Source: a bacterium
GTDB taxonomy: Bacteria; Planctomycetota; Planctomycetia; Isosphaerales; Isosphaeraceae
Assembly (NCBI GenBank): GCA_016125085.1
Contig: WGMM01000018.1
Location: forward strand, 124,001-188,000
DNA: 64,000 nt
Reading direction: 5' to 3'
Translations under genes and position numbers: made by a program
Part shown: piece by piece, positions 44,248 through 52,933 of the stretch
Numbering within the stretch: the first letter of the stretch is position 1
Layout of the letters: every line of letters begins with the position of its first letter
The notes under the pieces: generated by a model
Told to the model about the DNA's origin: nothing
Database searches by the model: none
What the model saw: only the letters and a program-made list of their open reading frames with translations

Positions 44248-45978
44248 TTACGCGCCCAGGATCACCCGGCCGCGACGGGCCGGGGCATCCAGCGGGGGGC
44301 GGTCGGCCCGAACGTTCACGCTGCGGCCGCGAATCTTCACGCCCTGCATCGCTTCGACGACCAGATCGGCCATGCTGGCCGGGATTTCGACGAGTGCGAA
44401 CCGGTCGGTGAGATCGATCGCACCGATCTCCCTGCCCGAAACGCCAGCTTCGTTGGCGATTGCGCCGACGAGATCACGCGGCGATACGCCAGCGTCGCGG
44501 CCGATGCCGAAGTAAAGCTTCGCCATGCCCCGGTTCGTCGGGCGGCGGCCGGCACGCTGCCGTTCTTCGGCCGGATTTCGGCCTGGCCGGGATCGTTCAC
44601 GACCACGGTCACGATCCTGATCCTGGGCGAAGGAATCGGTCTGGAAGTCGGGTTCCTCTTCAGCACGGACCGGTTGCCGCAGCAGCGAAAGTGCCGCGAT
44701 GGCGACATCGGCCGGCGTGAATTCCTGCGAGAGTTCCTCGACGAGTTCGCGGAGGTCGTCGACAGCTTCCGGATTGGCCAGGGCTTCGCGTACTTTCTGA
44801 CGGGTCTGGTCGATGCGAGAAGCTTCAAGGTCTTTGGCTGAAGGGATCTGGGCGATTTCGACCTTCTGCCGGGTGGCCCGTTCGATCTGTGTCAGGGCGA
44901 AGCGTTCCCGGGGCGTGGCCAGCGTGATCGCGATACCCGCGCGGCCAGCCCGGCCGACGCGGCCGATGCGGTGCACGTACTGGTCCGGATCGGTCGGCAG
45001 GTCGAAATTGATCACGTGCGAAAGGTGCGCGATATCGAGCCCCCGGGCGGCGATGTCCGTCGCGATGAGCAGGTCGGCCGAGCCTGAGCGGAACCGGCCC
45101 ATCACCTGGTCACGCTGGTTCTGGGTCAACCCGCCGTGCAGGGCCAGCGGCTCGAAATTGCGGTGGCGCAGCAGATCGACGAGGCCGTCGGCATCGGACC
45201 GGGTTCGGCAGAAAATGATGGCCGATGCGGGGCGTTCGATCTCGAGAATCCGGGCCAGCGATTTCGCCTTGTTTTCGCGGTGAACAATGTAAGCCGTCTG
45301 GCGGACTTTCGCTTCCTCGCCACTGGCGGGCAACTCTTTGGCGACCTTGATGCGGACAGGCCTGCGCAGGTGCCGTTTCGCGATTTCCTCGATCCGCGGC
45401 GGCATGGTCGCGGAGAAGAGCATGGTCTGGCGATCCTTCGGAGTCTCCGAAAGGATGGCGTCCATGTCTTCGGCGAAGCCCATGTTGAGCATTTCGTCGG
45501 CTTCGTCGAGCACGACGGTCGTGACGGCGTCAAGCGGCAACTTGCCTCGCCGGATCAGGTCGAGAGCCCGGCCGGGCGTGGCGACGATGACTTCGACCCC
45601 GCGCTGAATGGCCCGGATCTGGTCCGCGTAGCCCGTACCGCCATAGACGGCCAGGACGTCGACCTTCACGGCCTTGCCGTAGGTCTTCATGGATTTGGCC
45701 ACTTGAATGGCCAGTTCGCGTGTGGGCGTCAGGATCAGCACGGCCACGCCCTGCTTCCTGGCTTCTTCCGTGCGCAGCTTGTGCAGGATCGGCAGGGCGA
45801 ACGCAGCGGTTTTGCCGGTGCCGGTGCCGGCCAGGCCGACGATGTCCTTGCCTTCGAGGAGAACCGGGATCGCCTCGCGCTGAATGGGGGAAGGTTCCTT
45901 ATATCCGATCGCACTCGTCAGGCGGGCATCGAGGCCCATCGCGTCAAAACCGGAAATGACTTGTTCGGACTCGGACAT
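44248..45978 (-). CDS. DEAD-box ATP-dependent RNA helicase with DbpA-type RNA-binding domain
   Basis: A 576-residue DeaD/CsdA-like helicase, starting MSESEQV. Motifs in order: Q-motif region (GYKEPSPIQREAIP, ~26-38), Walker A GTGTGKT (51-57), PTRELA, DEAD box VLDEADEMLNMGF (DEAD at 158-161), SAT, and HRIGRVGRAGRAG. A charged, Arg-rich linker (DQDRDRGRERSRPGRN) leads to a C-terminal DbpA/CsdA RNA-binding domain (AKLYFGIGRDAGVSPRDLVGAI). Roles in this family are ribosome assembly and RNA unwinding, often under cold stress. Convergent with metK, sharing the duplicated terminators. Confidence 0.95.
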   Translation of the reverse strand: MSESEQVISGFDAMGLDARLTSAIGYKEPSPIQREAIPVLLEGKDIVGLAGTGTGKTAAFALPILHKLRTEEARKQGVAVLILTPTRELAIQVAKSMKTYGKAVKVDVLAVYGGTGYADQIRAIQRGVEVIVATPGRALDLIRRGKLPLDAVTTVVLDEADEMLNMGFAEDMDAILSETPKDRQTMLFSATMPPRIEEIAKRHLRRPVRIKVAKELPASGEEAKVRQTAYIVHRENKAKSLARILEIERPASAIIFCRTRSDADGLVDLLRHRNFEPLALHGGLTQNQRDQVMGRFRSGSADLLIATDIAARGLDIAHLSHVINFDLPTDPDQYVHRIGRVGRAGRAGIAITLATPRERFALTQIERATRQKVEIAQIPSAKDLEASRIDQTRQKVREALANPEAVDDLRELVEELSQEFTPADVAIAALSLLRQPVRAEEEPDFQTDSFAQDQDRDRGRERSRPGRNPAEERQRAGRRPTNRGMAKLYFGIGRDAGVSPRDLVGAIANEAGVSGREIGAIDLTDRFALVEIPASMADLVVEAMQGVKIRGRSVNVRADRPPLDAPARRGRVILGA

Positions 45979-46045
45979 CAACTCTGTACCTTTCCCCCGG
46001 TGCGCAGTCCCGGTCACTTTGGATCTTTCCACTGGTCAATCTGCA

Positions 46046-46051
46046 ATTATA
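46046..46051 (-). promoter_or_regulatory. Candidate -10 element of the helicase gene
   Basis: TATAAT on the minus strand, 68 nt before the ATG at 45978. No convincing -35 hexamer is present at 16-18 bp. The rest of the ~290-bp gap contains repeated CCGGAA/TTCCGG words near 46180-46230 but no gene. Confidence 0.3.
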
Positions 46052-46270
46052 CCCGATTCATTGACGATTCGCTGGAAAATTCGTTCAGTACCACCCTTCG
46101 GAGTGCGAGAAATGATTCGGCGAAAACTCGCCCGGGCACGGCCAATTTCGGGTCATGGAGTGATTCGGGCATCCACGGATAATTTTCCGGAAATTGTCCG
46201 AAAAACTTCGGAAAACTACCGGAATATCCTGCCATTCTTGTCGGAATTGGCTGGTCTGCCGATCGCCAGA

Positions 46271-48034
46271 TCAATCGGTGCTCGAATCGCCGAGCTTTCG
46301 AAGACGGATGTAATCCAGCCCGACCATGTGGGCTTTGACGGCCGAAGGGTTCGCACCTTCCACCACGATCGCCAGAGTGTGCGGGCCCGCGCTGAGCTTC
46401 GTGGCCGCCAGTTTCAATTCGCCGCTCGAAACGACGTTGGGATATTCGTACAGGTCGATCGGTCCGGAGGCAATCTTTCCGTCGATTTCGCAGCGGATCA
46501 CGGCATAATCGGCCGCCATGGTGAAAGTGCCCAGGATTTCGAAGTCACCGGCCTCCTGATTCGTGAATTCCAGCTCCAGGCGATCGCCCGGTTTCGCGCC
46601 GGTCCAGAACAATTGGTGGCCGCCGCTCCATTTGCCGGACTTGAAGGGTTTCATTTCCTGGACCAGCGTTTTTCCGGCCGATGTTTTCGAAACCTTGAGC
46701 GATTCGGCTTCGAGCGCGCCCGCGACTTTCCCGGTACCGGGCTCGATTTTCGCTTCAGGTCCACGGGCCGTGGCGGTGCTGAAATCCTTGATAGGTTTCG
46801 GCTGGGCGTCTTCGAAATCGGACTGACGCACTTTCGATTTACGATGGATCAGCACATGAGCACCCTTCATGCCGCCCACGACGATGTCGGGCAGGCCGTC
46901 GCGATTGACGTCGGCGATGCTCACCTGGCGGCCGATTCCGGCTTCGCCGTCGGCCTTGTAGGGCACGTAATCCACGCCTTTATCCGTGCGGGTGAGGCGG
47001 AACCAGTAGACGACGGCCCCGGCGTCCCACATCGGGCTCTTTTTGTGGTGCGAATAGTAGGTTTTGCCGGTGACGATGTCCTTGAGGCCGTCGCCGTCCA
47101 TGTCGACGAGGGCGACCGAATGGGGCTCGCTGAACACGACACCGTAGCGGTTCTGCCCGGGCTTCGCGCCCATGATCAGATGCTTGCGGAAGACCGGTTC
47201 AGGCCCGGAACGGTCCTGCTCGTACCAGGCCAGGCCGAAGTCGTGGGCGGCCAGGCTGGTGATGATGTCGTTGTCGCCGTCGCCGTCCACGTCATAGGCG
47301 TGCATTTCGGCCCCGCCGTAGGAATCGGTAAATGGCACGGAATGGAATTTCCAGGTCGTTTCCGTCGGCATTTCTTTCGGCTGTTCGAACCAGCCTGCGG
47401 CCATGAGGATATCCAGCTTTCCGTCGCCGTTGACGTCGCCGATCCCCAACCCGTGGCCGAAACGTTCGGGGGCCTTTTCGTCCGATACCTTATGAAATTT
47501 CCATGTTTCGAAAGGCCTGGACCAGTCGATCGTGGCGAAGCCGAACGCCCCGCCCTTCGTGCAGATGAGTTCCGGCCTGGCGTCGCCGACGATGTCCAGG
47601 AACTGGGGCGATTCGTTCGAAACTTCTTCGATCACCTGGTGCTTTTTCCAATGTCCTTTCACGCCGCTCGATTTCGGGTTTTCGTAGACATACGCCGGCG
47701 TGCCGGGGAAACCGACGACGAAGACCTCGGCGGCTCCGTCGCCATTGAAATCGTGCACCCAGTTGAAGAAATTGTCGGCATAGCCTTCGGTCGGCTGGGG
47801 TTTGGGCGGATAAATTTCGTGTGCGGTTTCGAATTTCGGCCCTTCGTACCAGTAGGGGCCATAAACGACGTCCGAATCGCCGTCGCCGTCGATATCGCCG
47901 GCATTCGCCCCTTCGGAAAAGTAGACATCCGTCAGTCTCTGGCGGTCGAACGAGTGCAGGAAGTGGTCTTCAGCCGCCGAAATTCCTGCTATGCCGAAAA
48001 GCAGCAGGGCCGAGACGATCGATCGGGAAATCAT
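46271..48034 (-). CDS. Exported FG-GAP/VCBS repeat protein with C-terminal carbohydrate-binding-like domain
   Basis: A 587-residue protein. The start (MISRSIVSALLLFGIAGISA) is supported by GGAG 7 nt upstream and gives a clear signal peptide; the longer frame is not needed. It contains five or more calcium-binding FG-GAP/VCBS blades with D-x-D-x-D-x-x-x-D loops: AGDIDGDGDSDVVYGPYWYEG, DFNGDGAAEVFV, GDVNGDGKLDILMA, DVDGDGDNDIIT and DMDGDGLKDIVTG. These form a beta-propeller. The C-terminal ~150 residues are a beta-sandwich like those in exported planctomycete glycan-binding proteins. The intergenic region is shared with the divergent GH32-like gene. Confidence 0.9.
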   Translation of the reverse strand: MISRSIVSALLLFGIAGISAAEDHFLHSFDRQRLTDVYFSEGANAGDIDGDGDSDVVYGPYWYEGPKFETAHEIYPPKPQPTEGYADNFFNWVHDFNGDGAAEVFVVGFPGTPAYVYENPKSSGVKGHWKKHQVIEEVSNESPQFLDIVGDARPELICTKGGAFGFATIDWSRPFETWKFHKVSDEKAPERFGHGLGIGDVNGDGKLDILMAAGWFEQPKEMPTETTWKFHSVPFTDSYGGAEMHAYDVDGDGDNDIITSLAAHDFGLAWYEQDRSGPEPVFRKHLIMGAKPGQNRYGVVFSEPHSVALVDMDGDGLKDIVTGKTYYSHHKKSPMWDAGAVVYWFRLTRTDKGVDYVPYKADGEAGIGRQVSIADVNRDGLPDIVVGGMKGAHVLIHRKSKVRQSDFEDAQPKPIKDFSTATARGPEAKIEPGTGKVAGALEAESLKVSKTSAGKTLVQEMKPFKSGKWSGGHQLFWTGAKPGDRLELEFTNQEAGDFEILGTFTMAADYAVIRCEIDGKIASGPIDLYEYPNVVSSGELKLAATKLSAGPHTLAIVVEGANPSAVKAHMVGLDYIRLRKLGDSSTD

Positions 48035-48336
48035 CGGGAAGCTCCAGTGATGGACGGCCGGGAGAGCGATGCGAGCGGTTCCGGGCACCGGTGGCGAATG
48101 GGGGGAGCGTGGTCGCCCCGGGCACGCGATTCGACTCAATATAGCCGGTCCGGGAAGCGGAAGATACCGATCGATGAAATGCCGCTGGAGCATGCGAAAA
48201 TGCCGAGAACCTTCGAAATCGCCAAGCGGGTGTCGCACGGTTCGGTCTCATGTATAATCACGCACGGGTTTCCGACCCTGTCCGGATCGAACCGACGCCT
48301 TTCGACCGTCCTCTCTCCCAAAAATCGAGAAACGCT
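48035..48336. other. Divergent intergenic region
   Basis: These 302 bases separate the FG-GAP gene (minus) and the GH32-like gene (plus). They contain TATAAT at 48253-48258 for the plus strand without a good -35. No gene or repeat was seen. Confidence 0.4.
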
Positions 48337-49899
48337 ATGGCTCTTTCGGATTTCATCGCCCGCCGGTCGAGACTAGTCTTCGCGGTCTGGGCGATCGCAC
48401 TGGCCGGGATCGGCTGCGGCGTTGCGACCGCAGCGGACGACACGGTTCCGCCCGAAGCGATGGTGCTGAACTATCACCTGATGCATCCAGGCGGCAAGAG
48501 CCTGCCGGGGGACCCGAACGCGGCGTTCTGCATCGACGGCGTCTATCATCTGCATTACATCCTGCAGCATCCGTGGAAGGAGGGGCGGTCGTTTTCGTTC
48601 GTGCATGTGACGAGCACGGATATGCTGCACTGGAAGTGGGAAACGACGAAGCTGCAGCCGGCCTTCACGGGCCATGGCATGTTCAGCGGCACGGGGTTTC
48701 TGACGAAAGAGGGGCGGCCGGCGGCGATCTATCACGGGCAGGGATCGGGCCGGAACCAGATCGCCATCGCGAAAGACGGCAAGCTGACGGAATGGGAAAA
48801 GCCGTTTCCGGTCGACGTGCGCAACGCCGACGGTACCGAGGCGAAGATCAACCACTGGGATCCGGACTGTTTTATCGTCGGCGACACGTACTACGCGATC
48901 TCTGGCGGCGAAAACCCGCCTGTGTTCAAGTCGAAGGACCTGAAGACATGGACGCTTGTGGGCGACTTCCTGGCCCACGACATGCCTGATGTGGCGAAGG
49001 GTGAGGATGTCTCGTGCCCCAATATATTCGAAATCGGCGACAAGTTGATGCTGCTGTGCATCAGCCATGATCTGGGCTGCCGGTATTACATCGGCGACTG
49101 GGACGCGAAGGCCGAGAAGTTCGTGCCTGAGAAGCACGCCCGCATGAACTGGCGGCGCGAGAATCAGAGCCTGTTCAGCCGGGAAAACTGGCGGGTCGAC
49201 ATCTTCGCGCCGGAGAGCGTGCTGACCCCCGACGGCCGCCGCGTGATGTGGGCCTGGTGCTCGACCATCGACCGCAGCGACGGCAAGATGAGCGAGCTGA
49301 CGATTCAGTCTTTGCCGCGTGAGCTGAGCATGCCGACTGACGGAAATCTGCGGATCAGGCCGATTCGGGAGCTGGAATCGCTGCGTTTCGAACCGACGGT
49401 GGCCGAAAACGTGGCTGTCGACCATGTCGATCGTACGCTGCTGGCGGACCGGTCGCCGAAGGGCAAGAAAATTGCCGACGTGACCGATTCGGCCGAGATC
49501 CGCATCACGATCGACCGGAAGGAAGCCGAGCGCAAGCTGTTCGGCTTCACGGTGTTCGCGGATGGCCAGGGCGGCGGCTTGCCGATCGTGTTCCGGCCCG
49601 AGACCGGGGCCCTCAGGCTGGGTACGACCGAGGCCCCGTTTTCGATCGCCGAACTGCCTGAGGGTGAAGATATTACGCTGCGGATCTTCGTGGACAGGCA
49701 CATCGTCGAGGTGTTCGTGAATGACCGCCAGGCGATGATCGGACATTATCGCGATTATGCCGGGCGGACGGCCCTGAATGCATTTACCGTCGGCGCTCCG
49801 ACGAAGCTTCGCAAGGTGGAAACCTGGAAGTTGAAGCCGACGAACCAGGGCTTTCGCGAGGCTCAGAAGAACAGGATCTGGGAGCCGCAATCGCGATGA
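48337..49899 (+). CDS. Exported GH32-like (beta-fructosidase-like) protein with altered acid/base site
   Basis: A 520-residue protein with signal peptide (cleavage near AATAADD). The GH32 five-bladed propeller is recognisable: HPGGKSLPGDPNAAFCIDGVYHLHYILQH (nucleophile-type Asp59 in DPN), SFVHVTSTDMLHWKWE, FSGTGFL and WDPDCF (Asp175, the RDP position). At the usual ECP acid/base motif the sequence is DVSCPNIFEIGDKL, with Ser226 in place of Glu. The C-terminal beta-sandwich ends with LRIFVDRHIVEVFVNDRQAM, typical of GH32. It may be a fructan-acting enzyme with a shifted acid or a non-catalytic binder. Confidence 0.85.
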   Translation: MALSDFIARRSRLVFAVWAIALAGIGCGVATAADDTVPPEAMVLNYHLMHPGGKSLPGDPNAAFCIDGVYHLHYILQHPWKEGRSFSFVHVTSTDMLHWKWETTKLQPAFTGHGMFSGTGFLTKEGRPAAIYHGQGSGRNQIAIAKDGKLTEWEKPFPVDVRNADGTEAKINHWDPDCFIVGDTYYAISGGENPPVFKSKDLKTWTLVGDFLAHDMPDVAKGEDVSCPNIFEIGDKLMLLCISHDLGCRYYIGDWDAKAEKFVPEKHARMNWRRENQSLFSRENWRVDIFAPESVLTPDGRRVMWAWCSTIDRSDGKMSELTIQSLPRELSMPTDGNLRIRPIRELESLRFEPTVAENVAVDHVDRTLLADRSPKGKKIADVTDSAEIRITIDRKEAERKLFGFTVFADGQGGGLPIVFRPETGALRLGTTEAPFSIAELPEGEDITLRIFVDRHIVEVFVNDRQAMIGHYRDYAGRTALNAFTVGAPTKLRKVETWKLKPTNQGFREAQKNRIWEPQSR

Positions 49900-49970
49900 T
49901 CGTGCGTTCGGAGCGGGATTCGAACGGTCGTGAGGCCTGGTGACGTTTCGGATTCGATCGGAAAAGGAAT

Positions 49971-50417
49971 ATGAGCGAAAAAATCGAAGCCGTCGCGGAA
50001 GTTCGTGCGAACGTATCCGCCGAGCAGCTTTTCGACGCCTGGCTCGATCCTGCCAAGGTCAGGGCCTGGATGGCCGCGGCCTTGCAGGAAATGGGGCTGG
50101 AGGGCGACATTCGGGCCGTTGAGATCGATGCCCGGGAGGGCGGCCGGTTCCTGTTCGCCGACCAGCGGGGCGAAGCGGAAGCCCGGCATTGGGGCGTTTA
50201 TCGGGCGGTGGACCGGCCAGGCCGCATCGAATTTACCTGGATTACCGATCCGGCGGACGAGCGCGATCCTTCCGTCGTGATGCTGACGATCACGGCCGAT
50301 GGCGAAAATTGCCTTGCGAGGATCGTGCATACGATCGACGCCCGCTGGGCAGAATACGCCCCAAGAATTTCGGCCTCGTGGGAGCGAATGTTACGGCACG
50401 CGGCCGAGATCGCCTGA
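49971..50417 (+). CDS. SRPBCC / AHSA1-like protein
   Basis: A 148-residue soluble protein of the START/Bet v 1-like superfamily (AHSA1-like). It begins MSEKIEAVAEVRANVSAEQLFDAWLDPAKVRAWM, followed by a beta-rich core with EGDIRAVEIDAREGGRFLFADQ and a long C-terminal helix (ISASWERMLRHAAEIA). Such proteins bind hydrophobic ligands or act as cochaperone-like factors; no ligand is evident. AAAAGGA directly precedes the ATG. It follows the GH32-like gene by 71 bp and is convergent with the gene ending at 50431. Confidence 0.85.
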   Translation: MSEKIEAVAEVRANVSAEQLFDAWLDPAKVRAWMAAALQEMGLEGDIRAVEIDAREGGRFLFADQRGEAEARHWGVYRAVDRPGRIEFTWITDPADERDPSVVMLTITADGENCLARIVHTIDARWAEYAPRISASWERMLRHAAEIA

Positions 50418-50430
50418 ACGCGCGGCTCGG

Positions 50431-50700
50431 TCAGGCCTTTGCGCGGACACCCAGGTTCGTGGGCCAGTTGGGGTCGTAGGCGAGTGAGAAAATACGCTGG
50501 ACGGCTTCGGCACGGGGGCGATCGGATTCGGAGAGCGCTGCGAGCGCCTCATGAATCTGTTCGAGCCGCGGGTCATTGGCGTGCTGGGGATCTTCCGGGG
50601 CGTGGTCGAACCGGTCCAGCAGCGCGGCGAGATCGAGGATCGACTTGCGAATTTCGAGGAAGTCGTCGTTGAGGATCCGGGATTTGGTACGTCGGTTCAT
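50431..50700 (-). CDS. Small uncharacterised helical protein
   Basis: An 89-residue soluble protein starting MNRRTKSRILNDDFLEIRKSILDLAALLDRFDHA. The composition predicts two or three amphipathic helices, with no cysteine, signal peptide or membrane segment. Similar short proteins with the DFLEIR-x-x-xLDxAAxLDR pattern occur in planctomycetes as hypothetical proteins. Function is unknown. Confidence 0.6.
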   Translation of the reverse strand: MNRRTKSRILNDDFLEIRKSILDLAALLDRFDHAPEDPQHANDPRLEQIHEALAALSESDRPRAEAVQRIFSLAYDPNWPTNLGVRAKA

Positions 50701-50988
50701 CGGAATGGCGCTCAAGTCGTCGGAATCGTGGGCGAGTGCGATCGAGGCGAACACCGACTATCATAAAGAAAAATCGGGTTGACCGGAAGTTTGCCCCGGG
50801 ATCATTCGTTACGACCGTAAATCTCAACCTTGGCTTACGCTTGGTTTCGGTGCATCCGTGCTTTAGAATGGAGTGCGTCGGCCGCGATCGCCCGAAACTT
50901 GAGGCGATCCTGGGCGAATTCGAGCGAAGGTTCGGATTCGGACGTTTCCTGCGGCGTACGGAACGATTGTCTTCGGTGGAGTCGCTCG

Positions 50989-52551
50989 ATGTTCGCTCGA
51001 CCTGGTTTTCGGAAGCGAAAAATGGTCCGCCGATCGGTGCAGGCCCTGGCACTGATGGTGGCTGCTACGACCGAACATGCCGCACAGGCGGATTTTCCGG
51101 TCGTTGTGCAGTCCTATTCGATCGTGCCTGAGAGCGTCGTCATTCTGCCCGGTACGGTCTTGATGCCGACGGGGCTTTCGGTCGTCGCTCCTCGTACGGT
51201 CGTTCGGTACGAATCCTTCCCTGGTCCGATCGTACCCACGGTCACATGGCTGCCGGGCGTAACGTATCTCCAGACCACGGAATGGCTTCCGCTGGAAATG
51301 CCGTGCGGTTCGACGGTGATCGAAACGCCATTGACGGGATCGACGGTCGTCGAGTCGCCGGTGCTTTCATCGCCGCAGACTCGGACCGTCGAAGAACTTC
51401 CGATCGAATCGAAGGCTCAGGAAACGGCGCCTGAACCGGCGAAGGAGGGAGCCGATCAGGAAGAGCCGGATCTGAAGCACAACGTTCAGACGCCTCCCGG
51501 ATTGCCGGAACCGCCGAAAGCGAATGACCTGAAACCGGCTGCTGAAGCCCCGAAGGCTGAAGCCCCGAAGGACGACGACATTCCGCCGAACGAGACGAAT
51601 CCCGGGGCATCGTTGCCGCCCGCGAAGGAAACGCCTCGAAACGCGGCACCAGCGGAGCCGCCGCCAGCCGCGAAGCCTTCACCCACAAGCGACAAGGAAA
51701 CCGTTCCCCCGGCTGGGAAGCCCACCGACCCGGTGCCTTCCATTCCTCTGCCGGAGGCTGCGTCCGAAACCAAAGTGCCGCCGGCGAAAACGAATGCACC
51801 GGTAGAACCGCCCCCGGCCGCACCGGCGGACGAGGCGAAACCTGGGGCGCTTGTCGAACCTGGCAGCCCCAGTATTCCTCTGCCTGAAGCCTCGGTACCT
51901 GAACTGGCACCCGTGAAGCCGGATGCAGCGAAATCGCCGGTAACGCCCACTTCGGCCACTGGCAAATCCGCAGAGGAAAAACCCGCGAAGACGACGGAGC
52001 CCGCGAAAAACGCGGAAGCCACGAAGCCGCTGATCGAACTGCCCGAAATTCCGCCGCCCGTCGACGAACTTCCACCTGCGAAGGAAAAGGAGACGGTAAG
52101 GCCTGTGACGCCTCTGCCCGATCTGCCGTTGCCGGAAGATCTGCCACCTGCTCAGGATACTTCGGCCAAGCCGCTGGATCCGCAGGCAGTGAAGGCTGCG
52201 GAAACGACGATGAAGCGGCGTGAGGCCCAGCGGCCCGTGATCGAGAGCAAGCCTGGCGGCGCGGCCGAGCCAGCGATCGCCGAGTTGGAGATTCTCGTGC
52301 GGTCATCCCGTTCCGGTTCGCCGGAAGATGGCGTCACCGTACGATTCCTCGAAAACACAAGCGGCGAGCGTTTCGAAGCGGTCACGGACCGAAGCGGTTT
52401 CGCTCGAGTGATGGTGCCGAAGGGAGCCTGGGAGGTGGAAGTCGAGTCGCTCGGCGGCCGTCGTTACGTCCTGGGCGACGTAGTCTCCCAAAATGGCCGT
52501 GTGACGACCTCTTCGGGTCGGGATTTGCCGAGACTGGAAATCCAGCGATAA
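50989..52551 (+). CDS. Exported Pro/Ala-rich protein with C-terminal beta domain
   Basis: A 520-residue protein. The start at MFARPGFRKRK is fixed by GTGGAG 7 nt upstream and gives a signal peptide (RKRKMVRRSVQALALMVAATTEHAAQA). A ~100-residue Val/Pro-rich beta segment precedes a ~300-residue disordered region rich in Pro, Ala, Lys and Glu, in which short LPE motifs recur (VPSIPLPEA and PSIPLPEASV). The C-terminal ~90 residues form an Ig-like domain (ELEILVRSSRSGSPEDGVTVRFLEN) as in carboxypeptidase-regulatory-like folds. The architecture suggests a flexible surface or envelope-spanning protein; function is unknown. Confidence 0.7.
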   Translation: MFARPGFRKRKMVRRSVQALALMVAATTEHAAQADFPVVVQSYSIVPESVVILPGTVLMPTGLSVVAPRTVVRYESFPGPIVPTVTWLPGVTYLQTTEWLPLEMPCGSTVIETPLTGSTVVESPVLSSPQTRTVEELPIESKAQETAPEPAKEGADQEEPDLKHNVQTPPGLPEPPKANDLKPAAEAPKAEAPKDDDIPPNETNPGASLPPAKETPRNAAPAEPPPAAKPSPTSDKETVPPAGKPTDPVPSIPLPEAASETKVPPAKTNAPVEPPPAAPADEAKPGALVEPGSPSIPLPEASVPELAPVKPDAAKSPVTPTSATGKSAEEKPAKTTEPAKNAEATKPLIELPEIPPPVDELPPAKEKETVRPVTPLPDLPLPEDLPPAQDTSAKPLDPQAVKAAETTMKRREAQRPVIESKPGGAAEPAIAELEILVRSSRSGSPEDGVTVRFLENTSGERFEAVTDRSGFARVMVPKGAWEVEVESLGGRRYVLGDVVSQNGRVTTSSGRDLPRLEIQR

Positions 52552-52634
52552 TTCGGCTTTCCTGACTTTCGGCCTTCCTGGCCGGGCGTGGTGAAGCGTT
52601 GCATTTGACTTGCACAGGGAAAGGACGGCGATCC

Positions 52635-52901
52635 GTGGAACCTCTCGAACCTCGCAACGAAATGGTGCGTGTCTGCAGCGTTCCTAACGAGATGGAAGCG
52701 GCCGTAGTCGTGGGCATGCTGGCGGAAGACGGAATCGTGGCGGCGACCGACTCCGCGCCGGGGTCGACGATCTTCGGGGGGCTGATGTTCGAATCGGGGC
52801 ATCATGTGCTCGTGCCGCGTTCGCAAGTCGAGAAAGCGAAGGCGCTTCTGGCGGATCACCCCCACTTCCGCGATATCGAAGACGAGCCGGCGGATTCTTG
52901 A
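52635..52901 (+). CDS. DUF2007-type putative signal-transducing protein
   Basis: An 88-residue protein. I choose a GTG start (VEPLEPRNEMVRV) because AAAGGA lies 9 nt upstream; MVRVCSV is an alternative. The pattern MVRVCSVPNEMEAAVVVGMLAEDGI, then ATDSAPGSTIFGGL, HHVLVPRSQVEKAKALL, matches the DUF2007 fold (two alpha/beta motifs). Function is unknown. Its stop overlaps the possible TTG start of the glycosyltransferase frame. Confidence 0.8.
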   Translation: MEPLEPRNEMVRVCSVPNEMEAAVVVGMLAEDGIVAATDSAPGSTIFGGLMFESGHHVLVPRSQVEKAKALLADHPHFRDIEDEPADS

Positions 52902-52933
52902 ACACGCGAGGCCTTGAAGAAATCCCGTTCGGT

